From: an uncultured Clostridia bacterium
GTDB taxonomy: Bacteria > Bacillota > Clostridia > Christensenellales > UBA1242
Assembly (NCBI GenBank): GCA_947631875.1
Contig: CANRMV010000041.1
Location: forward strand, 1 to 8,455
Direction of reading: 5' to 3'
DNA: 8,455 bases
Part shown: piece after piece, positions 1-8,400 of the stretch
Numbering within the stretch: the first letter of the stretch is position 1
How the letters are laid out: every line of letters begins with the position of its first letter
Made by a program: the position numbers and the translations under genes
Notes under the pieces: model-generated
The model's database searches: none
Told to the model about the DNA's origin: nothing
Seen by the model: the letters and a program-made list of their open reading frames with translations, nothing else

Positions 1-2213
1 TTTTGGTTGAAGCAGGTTTCGTCATTCGTTTTATCAAATTTAGTAAGATTATATATATCTATATTACCATTTACATTCTTAACTCTAATTTCATCGGCAC
101 TAACATAAACAACTTCGCCATCTTCTCTGGCAAGAGTTGTGTAGCCGCAGTCGTGTGCAACTTTGGCCTCCATTCCTGTTCCAACAATAGGTGCTTCGCT
201 GCGAAGAAGTGGCACTGCCTGACGTTGCATGTTTGCACCCATAAGGGCTCTGTTCGCCTCGTTGCTGTTTACGAAAGGAATTAAAGATGTTGCAACTGAG
301 ATGAATTGTCTTGGAGAGGCATCCACAAAGTCAACTTGGCTTGCAGGAACGTCCAAAGCATAGTCTTTATGACGGCACATAACTCTCTTGTTTACAAATC
401 TTCCTTCTTCATCAAGTGGCTCTGTTGCCTGAGCGATATATGCCTCATCTTCAACATCTGCCATAAAGTATTCGCACTTGTCAGAAACTTTTCCTGTGGC
501 CTTGTCAACTCTTCTGTAAGGTGTTTCAATGAAGCCATATTCATTTATTTTAGCGTAACTTGTAAGTGTGTTAACAAGTCCGATGGCCTGTCCTTCTGGG
601 GTTTCAATAGGACAAATTCTTCCATAGTTTGTGTAGTGAATATCACGAACTTCGGCATCTGCTCTTTCCTTCTTAATTCCACCAGGTCCAACAGCAGAAA
701 CACGGCGCTTTTGCGTTATTCCAGAAAGTGGGTTAACTTGGTCCATAAGTTGAGAAAGTTGGGATGATGCAACAAAGTCACGAAGAGCACGATTTATTGC
801 TTTTGGATTGATGATTTGTCTTGGAGTAACCTCAGAAAGTTCCTTTCCTTGAAGGGTTTCTCTGATGTTTGCAACTAGTTTTGTTACGCCCGAACGGAAG
901 TGGTCATAGAAGAGTTCTCCAACAGTTGCAATTCTCTTGTTTGAAAGGTGTTCAATTTTGTCTGTTTTGCAAATATCTTCCAAAACATCAAGATACATGC
1001 TCATTGATGCCAAAATGTCGTCCATTGTAAGCGTCATAACCATAAGATCTTTGGCGTGTTCTTTGATTGCTTGCATTCTCTTTTCTTTTGTTTTGTTGTC
1101 TTTCAAAATTTGAGCAAGCACAGGATAATAAACTTCTTCCAAAATTCCCAAACTCTTTTCATCGCATGGGAAAACGTCAGAAAGTTTAACGCGGTTGTTT
1201 CCTCTCATCAAATATTTTTTGTCTGTGAGTTGAATCCAAACTTCGTTTACGCCAGAAGCTTTGATTTTTTGACAAATATCTGGCTCTGCAACTGTTCCTG
1301 CTTTGGCAATAAGTTCGCCATCAGGAGAAACAACATCCTCAGCCAAAATATGTCCTTCAATTCTTCTTGCAAGTGAAAGTTTTTTGTTTAAGTTGTATCT
1401 TCCAACTCTTGAAAGGTTATACCATTGGTCTGAGAAGAACCAAAGGTTCAAATAACTTCTTGTGGTTTCAGCAGAAGGCACGTCAGCAGGACGAGTTTTT
1501 CTTGCAAATTCCAAAAGCGCCTCTTCCTGTGTGTTTTGAGTTTCTTTTTCAAGCACATTTTTGATAAGTCTGTGATTTCCAAAGAGTTTCAAAATTTCGT
1601 CAGCAGTGTAGCCAAAGCATTTAAGGAAAAGTCCAAGTGTGATTTTGTGCTTTCTGTCAAGCACAACCTTTAAAACTTCGTTTGCCCCCTGTTCAAATTC
1701 AATATACATACCACGTTTTGGGATGATTTGCCCATGAAGAGTGGTGTTATCTCTTTGCTTGTCACGAACAAGATAGTAGTTTGGTGATTTGATAATTTGA
1801 TTTACAACAACTCTTTCAACGCCATTGAAAATGAAAGAGCAATCCTCAGTCATGTAAGGAATGTCACCCAAGAACACAACATCTTCAACTGCTTGTCCTG
1901 TTTCCTCAACAACAAAGCGTGTTTTAACGTTGAGTGGAATAGAATAAGTGGCACTTCTTCTTTTGCACTCTTTTTTGGTGTATTTTGGAACTTTGTCGAT
2001 GACAGGTTCAAGAAAATATAATTTCGCCTTTCCAGAATAATCAACAACAGGCGAAAACTCATCAAGAACTTCCTTGATGCCATTATCAATAAAATCTCTG
2101 TAAGAATTGTTTTGAATTTCAAGCAATGGTGGGATGTCGATATAATCTTTGAGTTGAGCAAAGGTGTATCTTTCCGTTTTTCCAAATTTTTGTTTTTTCA
2201 TGAATGTGGACAT
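1..2213 (-). CDS. rpoB: DNA-directed RNA polymerase subunit beta, N-terminal 737 residues (cut by left edge)
   Basis: This gene encodes the beta subunit of RNA polymerase, which forms one pincer of the enzyme and part of the active centre. The frame is open from ATG 2213 to the left edge with no stop. Family landmarks appear in order: EIQNNSYRDF near residue 31, ERVVVNQ near 134, the rifampicin region SSQLSQLMDQ through KRRVSAVGPGG (about 483-512), CPIETPEG near 534-541, NEYGFIETPYRR, ANRALMGANMQRQAVPLLRSEAP from about 653, and TCFNQ at the edge. About 450-600 residues should be missing, since the family is usually about 1150-1350 residues long. ATG 2213 is preferred over ATG 2201 because AAGGAG lies 5 nt before it, against 17 nt for the second. 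Several conserved blocks are unusual: SPNYY replaces the usual SPGV(F/Y) near 143-147, Gln is at the E. coli His526 position (residue 501), and NSNEAN replaces EHDDAN (649-654). The frame is intact, so I read these as lineage divergence and not decay. Family assignment is certain. Confidence 0.98.
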   Translation of the reverse strand, partial: MSTFMKKQKFGKTERYTFAQLKDYIDIPPLLEIQNNSYRDFIDNGIKEVLDEFSPVVDYSGKAKLYFLEPVIDKVPKYTKKECKRRSATYSIPLNVKTRFVVEETGQAVEDVVFLGDIPYMTEDCSFIFNGVERVVVNQIIKSPNYYLVRDKQRDNTTLHGQIIPKRGMYIEFEQGANEVLKVVLDRKHKITLGLFLKCFGYTADEILKLFGNHRLIKNVLEKETQNTQEEALLEFARKTRPADVPSAETTRSYLNLWFFSDQWYNLSRVGRYNLNKKLSLARRIEGHILAEDVVSPDGELIAKAGTVAEPDICQKIKASGVNEVWIQLTDKKYLMRGNNRVKLSDVFPCDEKSLGILEEVYYPVLAQILKDNKTKEKRMQAIKEHAKDLMVMTLTMDDILASMSMYLDVLEDICKTDKIEHLSNKRIATVGELFYDHFRSGVTKLVANIRETLQGKELSEVTPRQIINPKAINRALRDFVASSQLSQLMDQVNPLSGITQKRRVSAVGPGGIKKERADAEVRDIHYTNYGRICPIETPEGQAIGLVNTLTSYAKINEYGFIETPYRRVDKATGKVSDKCEYFMADVEDEAYIAQATEPLDEEGRFVNKRVMCRHKDYALDVPASQVDFVDASPRQFISVATSLIPFVNSNEANRALMGANMQRQAVPLLRSEAPIVGTGMEAKVAHDCGYTTLAREDGEVVYVSADEIRVKNVNGNIDIYNLTKFDKTNDETCFNQ

Positions 2214-2218
2214 AGGCT

Positions 2219-2224
2219 CTCCTT
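2219..2224 (-). promoter_or_regulatory. Ribosome binding site of rpoB
   Basis: AAGGAG on the minus strand lies 5 nt before ATG 2213. It decides the rpoB start in favour of 2213 over the in-frame ATG at 2201. It sits about 10 nt after the U-tract of the upstream terminator, so the start signals directly follow the terminator. Confidence 0.85.
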
Positions 2225-2233
2225 AAAAATTTT

Positions 2234-2277
2234 AAAAAAAGGCTTATGGCGTGTGTAAATAACCGCCAATAAGCCTT
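2234..2277 (-). terminator. Intrinsic terminator in the rpoB leader, possible attenuator
   Basis: On the minus strand the arms AAGGCTTA(T)TGGCG (2277-2264) and CGCCATAAGCCTT (2251-2239) pair over 13 bp with one bulged T (2269) and a 12-nt loop (2263-2252). Seven T residues follow at 2240-2234, which overlap the end of the 3' arm. This is a standard rho-independent terminator for minus-strand transcription. It lies downstream of the promoter at 2331-2359 and ends about 20 nt before the rpoB start, so transcripts from that promoter must read through it to reach rpoB. It would also stop transcripts from the giant gene upstream, which has no other hairpin after its stop codon. The sequence supports the terminator; its role as a regulated attenuator is inference. 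Confidence 0.8.
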
Positions 2278-2330
2278 ATTTTAAGTTGTAAATGGCAAAA
2301 ATCTTTAACATAGTGTCAATTAACCAATTC

Positions 2331-2359
2331 ATTTTATCAAACTTTTAATAAAATGTCAA
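2331..2359 (-). promoter_or_regulatory. Sigma-A/sigma-70-type promoter for rpoB
   Basis: On the minus strand the -35 element TTGACA (2359-2354) is a perfect consensus. A 17-nt spacer separates it from the -10 element TAAAAT (2336-2331), which matches five of six consensus bases and is preceded by an extended -10 TGA (2339-2337). The region just upstream (about 2361-2378) is made of A and T tracts and resembles an UP element. The predicted transcript starts near 2324, giving a leader of about 110 nt before rpoB that includes the terminator. This is a strong promoter by sequence, as expected for rpoB. Confidence 0.85.
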
Positions 2360-2402
2360 CACTTTTTTAAAAATTTTTTGACAAATATTAAATTTTTTAT
2401 AC

Positions 2403-5400
2403 TTAGTCTTTAAATTCTGTTGCGATTCCAAACACAGAAATGTAAACATTTAAACTTTCTTCGTTTAATGTGAAGTTCAAATTTGTTGCATATGTTGAAT
2501 CTGTTGCATTGTAAATATTTTTGTTTACATTTGTTTCTCCTGTCGTTGATGTGTGTTCAAGTGTGACAGAACCCTCCGATTTATTTGTTTTCAAAGTTTC
2601 CGTCCAATCATCAGCACCACCTGCCATATTTGAAACATTTGTGATTGATGATTCACCGGAAATGGTTGAATCAGTGTTTGAGATGAGATGATTGTTTGAT
2701 TTGTCATTCTTGCCAAGAATTGCACCAATATGATAGGAAGTGTTTCCACCCTGATATATAAGCACTTGTATTGAGCCCTCAATAACAAATTTGTTGTTTA
2801 CAATCGTGTCTGCTTCTTTGTTTGTTGCAGAAAGGACAATGTTTGATTGTTCCGCCACTTCGCCAGCAAGTCCGCCAACCCCAACTTGTGAAACCGCCAA
2901 ACCTTTAACAGTTAAATTTGCAGAAACATCCAAATTGGAGAAATTAACTGAGCCGACACGTGACAAACTGATTTGCCCAACAACCCCGCCAACAAATTCA
3001 GTTCCGGTGATTGAAACATTATCAACAACGATGTTTGAAATAACAGCGTTTCCCGCAATTTGTCCGGCAAAACCACCGATATATTTTATACCTCTTCCGC
3101 CGTCATCATAAGGTTTTGTTGAAGCCGTGCTTGCAATGATGTCTTGTGAAACATAAATATTGTCCAAATTTCCCGTCTCAACAAGGCCAGCAAAGCCACC
3201 GACTATTTTTGGAAGATAAGATGTGTTGTTAACATCAAATGGGTTGCTTATTAAGTCTGAGCCATAAATGCTCACTTTTGAAATGTTTCCTCTTGTTTGC
3301 CCAACAAACAATCCAGCATAATCGTTGTAAGAAACAACCCTTGTTTCCTCCAAAATTGTGACTTCCATATCCGAAACTGTCACGCCTGTGTCAACAAGTC
3401 CAAACATCAAGCCTGGTCTTGCGGCAGAAACGCGAATTTCTTCATTAAGAGAAGAGAATCGAACTTTGCCATGCCCGCTTGCCACGCCAATTATTGTTCC
3501 TGCATAAGAATAAGCCGAATAATCAGATGAGCCCGATTGGAAATCCTGTGTTCTTAAATTTTTCGCTCGCACAAATGCACTTGAATTTACTGTTGAAACG
3601 TCAAATTCTCCCATTGTCAAACCAATGATTCCGCCAACAATATTCATACCCTGAACGACGACATCATCTTCTGGAACAACATTAACATTATAAACTTTTC
3701 CGCCAACAAGCCTTCCTGCCAAAGTTCCAACAACGGCCGCATTAGAGAAGTTAACTTCATTTGGGTTTATGGTGAGGTTCATAACCACGCCGATTGAGCC
3801 CGCATCACTTGAACTTCCAATTTCTGCAAACAGTCCGGCAAAATTTTGATTGTTGCTTGAAACAAGTTTTATTCCATCAATCTCCATGAAGTTGCCTTCC
3901 AAGTAGCCCAAAAATCTTGTTTGAGAAAGTTTGCTGTTATCCGCATCCTCATCATATTGAATGTCGGAAATAAATCTATAATAAGCCTTATTTACGTTAA
4001 CAGAATTGTTTTGTCTGGAAACATAATTTTCAAAATCGGAAGGACTTGAAATTGTAATTGGGTTGTGTATTTCCCCAAGTGGCTCACAAACAGAGGAATC
4101 ATAAACATAGTTGTAAACAACATTTTCCGCATTCGTTTCTGGGTCAACAACAGTTTCAACACTTTCAAGTTTTCTTTGTGAGAAAGCAATTATGTTTGGA
4201 GCAACAAGTTCAAGCCTTTTTATATTGAATCTTGCATCGCCAAACTCTTGTGTTGATGCATTTGTTTCATCATTATAGAACCAAACTGCATTTGCACCTT
4301 TTTGAGTTTGATAGTTGTATTTTTCAAATAAAGTTGCAAAATTGTCTGTTGGGTCAACTTCCTCTTCGTCAGGCAATTTTTCGCCCAATTCAAATTCTTT
4401 AAGCGTCAAAGGTTTGATAATTGCGTTAGGGTCATTTTCAAGATTTCCAATGTTTTCATTAACACCAGCGTCTTGCAGGAAATAGCAATTTGTAATGCTG
4501 CCGCCTTCGTTGTCCTCGTCTGCAAGTTCATTCATGCCCGCAAAACCATAGCCAGAGTCGTTTCGGTTGATAAGAACGCTCCAAGAAATGCATCTATCAA
4601 TCTCGCCAGAGTTGGTTAATGTGAAGCCTGCCACATAAGAGCCATTTCCTTCCATGTTTATGTTCGTGTAGCAATCTGTAACCGTTCCGGTATTTTCATA
4701 AACAAAGCCTGCAATATTATTGTTTGCTTTCAAAGCGTTTTCCTTGCCACTATAATAGGTTGTGGAAGGGTCAAAGTCGCCGCTCACATAGGAGGTGTAA
4801 ATTTCGCCAGAGTTTTCAACAGCAAAGCCTGCTGTAAGTTCACTTGTTCCTGTGGAATAGTTTTCAAGACTGCCGCCTTTATAATAAGAACTTGCAATCT
4901 TACCGGAGTTTGTGCCAACAAAGCCCGTCAAATTGACATTTGCAAATATGTCTAGGTCTGAACGCGAATTTGTTATCATTCCCGAGTTGCTTGCAGCAAT
5001 CGATGAAACATAAGAACTTGTTGCGGTCCCTTCGCCACGATAAATAACTGACAAAGACCTGCCATTTGATTTGATGTTTGCATTGGTGATAATGCCTTCA
5101 TTGTTGGCAGTCACAAGCCCAACATTGTAGGTGTCCAAAGCAACATAGATTGTCACATTGGATGTTAAACTGATTGTCACATTTTTTATCACACAGTCTT
5201 CCCTCACATTTGCAAAAAGCCCAATTTCTGCGAGAGTTTCCATGTTATATTCGCCGCCCATATATATTTCATGGCCGTTTCCGTCAAGACCTGCAATTTG
5301 AGCGGTTATTGGCGTGAATTGTTCGATGTTTTCCTTATTTGCTTGCTCATCATTTGTCAATGTGATGTCATCCAACAGAATATACCATTGTCCTGCCATC

Positions 5401-8400
5401 ATATTCATAAATTCCTCAGTTTTTTCTATTGGAAGAGGGCTTTCTTCTGTGCTTTGCTCCTTAACATCAAAGGAGAATTCTGTATAAAATCTTTCAGACG
5501 CGATTGGCGTTGGGCTGTAAATATAGCCGCCGCTTTCCATTATGTAGTAGCCCAAAACTGAGAAATGATATGCGTCAAGTTCATGATTGTAAACTTTAAG
5601 TGGAGTGATTGTAAGTCCGTCAGCCAAGAAATAATTAGACCTATAAATTTCAGTGAGATCTCGCAGATAAACATCTGGCAAACCAACTTCATAAGCAGTC
5701 CAAACCACACGATTTGTCATTTGTGTCACAAAATTGTTAACGCTTTGAGCAACGCTTGAATTTGATTTGTCATATTCAATAAAATCTGAAATTGAAAGTT
5801 CAAGCCTATAAGGATTTCCAATGGTTGTTGAAATCACTCCGTCAACCATTCCAACAATCAAATCTTCGTTTTTGCCTTCGGAATAATTGTAATTCATAAC
5901 AAAATCCATAACACAAAGTTCCATTTTGTGCTCAGAATTTATTCTCACATTGTCCACAATCTTGTAAGCGGTTGTGGTGATTGTGACATAAAGTCCAGGA
6001 TAACCTTGTGGATAAACAATGCTGTTTGGCGTGATTTGCAGCCTTATTGCCCCGTTTTCATTAACAATTTGAGCAACATTTTGATTTGACGATGTGATTG
6101 TGATTTGATTTTCCTCAAAACCGAAGGAATTTAAAATCAAATTGTATTCAAGCCCGCGTGCAACATAGTAAACATTGTCGATTGCATCTTTGCTTGCAAA
6201 TTCAAGCCTTGCATAACTGCCAAGTTTTGTGTAATACATTCTTTTTTCGGTTATTGGGTCTTTATCTTCGCCATAAGTAACAGAAACATCAAAGCCAACA
6301 GGCACTTTGTCCATAACATTGCTTGCAGGCATGATGTAAGAAATGTAAATCTTTCCGCGATAACATTCCTCATTGTCGCTTAAACTCTTTAAAAAGGTTA
6401 TCATTTGTGCATATGTGAATGTCAGCGCACCATTACTATAAATTCCAAAGTTTGGAACAGGTTGATATGTCACACTCTTGTTTTCATCAACAGTTTCATA
6501 GGCAAACGAAAGCGAAATTTCGGTTGCGCCCTCGTTATAATTTGCCGCATTGTTTGAAATTGTGAAAGTGTCAAACACGGCTTCAACAGGGTCAAGCGTG
6601 ATTTCCAAAAGCCCTCTTTGTGATGGAACAACAACCTCCGCTGTGGTGGAAACATCATTGATGCTTGAATAGTTGTTAATTCCAATAAATTTCAATTCCG
6701 CTTCATCAAGGAAAATTCTTGTGGAGCACCAAACTGCCCCGCCATTATCGTCAAAAGTGCTTGATCTAAACTCCAAGATGTATTCGCCATAAATTGGCTC
6801 ACTGTATCTGTTTTTATATGCCTGACTATTCTTATTCACGCCGCAAACAAAACTGTAAATGTTTGTGCCTTTTGGCGTGAATGTAAAGTCAAATAAGTCA
6901 TTTGCATCGCCATTCAAATATGTTAAATAGTCACCCGTGTAATTTTCGTTCAATCTTTCTTGAATTGTGCTTGGTTCACCATCTCCAACTTTTGTAACTC
7001 TGTAATAAATCTTTTCATCGTTGTTTGTGGATTCAACTGTCACCGTGTCCGCAAAAGTTTGATTTGTTACAATTCTATGCATTGTTGAGCCCGTGTAAAT
7101 TCTTTGAGCACTTTCTCTGTAAGTCAATTTCAAATTGTTTAGTGCTGAGCCATCCAATTCAAAATAATAACGCACGCCGTCAATCACAATTTGAAGAACA
7201 GGCGTTAGATTATAAGTGTCTGTTGCACCGGCAGCTGGCTTGGAAGTTCTATCCTTTTTAAAGAAAACAACCGTTTGTCCATCAACCTGTGATTTTGAGA
7301 AAGAGCCGCCTTTTTCAGGGGTCACACTGACAGTCAAATCCATATTTGGATTTAAAACATAGTTTTTGCTCTTATAGTTCAATATCCCATCATCAGAAAT
7401 GTTGAACTTGTCATCTTCATTATAACTGTAATTTGGCACAAGATACAATTTTGAGTTTTTGTTTCCTCGAAGTGTGTAAGTGGAGTCGCCATTTAAATTT
7501 TCACTGTTTAAACTGTTTTCTGCAAAGAACAAAGAGGATTGTATGTTTTTGTTAAAGTAATTCACAACAAAAATGTAAATTGTTTTCGCTTTTACAACAT
7601 TCAGTATGCTTGAAACAGTGATTTTTGCAAGCCCGGTGTTTTTAACTGTGATGTTAACATTGGCATCAACATTCAAAATGCTGGATGAGGTTGAAATTGT
7701 GATGTCGGTGTCCACTTCAACTGCCCCATCATCTCCTGTTGGCTTCAATGGATGGAAGTTTGAATTGGTGGAAACATAATTCAAATCGTTTATATCATCT
7801 TGCGCAAAAGCAAATTTATTCGGGTCACTTTCTTCCAAAGCCCTCTGGACTGAGAAATAATACATGAAATACACTTCAATGTTGCCATCACTTCCCCCAT
7901 CCATTTTGAATGGACTGCCATTTCCAATGGTGAGTTCAACAGTCTTTTGGGCAAATGTGTATGATGAACTGTAAACATAATCTCCGTTAGATTGTTTGCG
8001 AACAATCAAAATGTCTCCATAATAGAAGCCGGTTTGTATATCACGCGTGTCCAAAGTGGTGTTTCCGCTTTCGCTGTTAACTTTTCTCAACTCTCTTGAA
8101 AGATAAGAGCCTGTTTCAAACTTAAAACTTCTGCTATAATCTCTGCCATTTATGTATGCATTTCCAATAAGCCCAGCCAAAACAAGTTTGTCAGTTTCAC
8201 TTTCCTCTATTTCAAGTGCCTCGACTAACGCATCGCTTGCTTGCCTGATAATCATTGAACTTTCAAAAACACCAGCACCTGCATCAACAGCTTCAATGGT
8301 GTTTACACCAGAAGCATCTCCTATTGAGCCTTCTGTGGTGTTTGAAAAATACACATTTTTCAGTTGTGTGTTGGTGTAGCCATCTGCGCCCACAACTGCA

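Noticed and set aside
3..767. Plus-strand open frames of 93 and 153 codons opposite rpoB
   Set aside because: They are antisense to an intact, conserved rpoB frame, rich in Cys, Phe and Asn as expected from a reversed frame, and lack ribosome binding sites.
1850..2185. Minus-strand 111-codon frame inside rpoB
   Set aside because: It is out of phase with clearly conserved rpoB codons over its whole length and shows no family motif.
2239..2277. The same hairpin acting as a terminator on the plus strand
   Set aside because: The plus-strand 3' flank is ATTTTAAG, a poor U-tract, and there is no plus-strand gene to terminate.
2314..2319. Second TTGACA on the minus strand, 40 nt downstream of the rpoB -35 element
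   Set aside because: At 16-18 nt spacing the sequence is around GCCATT, which does not resemble a -10 element. It lies within the start of the predicted leader and is probably chance in AT-rich DNA.
2378..2403. Plus-strand TTGACA with TATACT, a possible promoter reading antisense into the giant gene
   Set aside because: The spacer is only 14 nt, too short for a sigma-A promoter, and no plus-strand gene or RNA is evident downstream.
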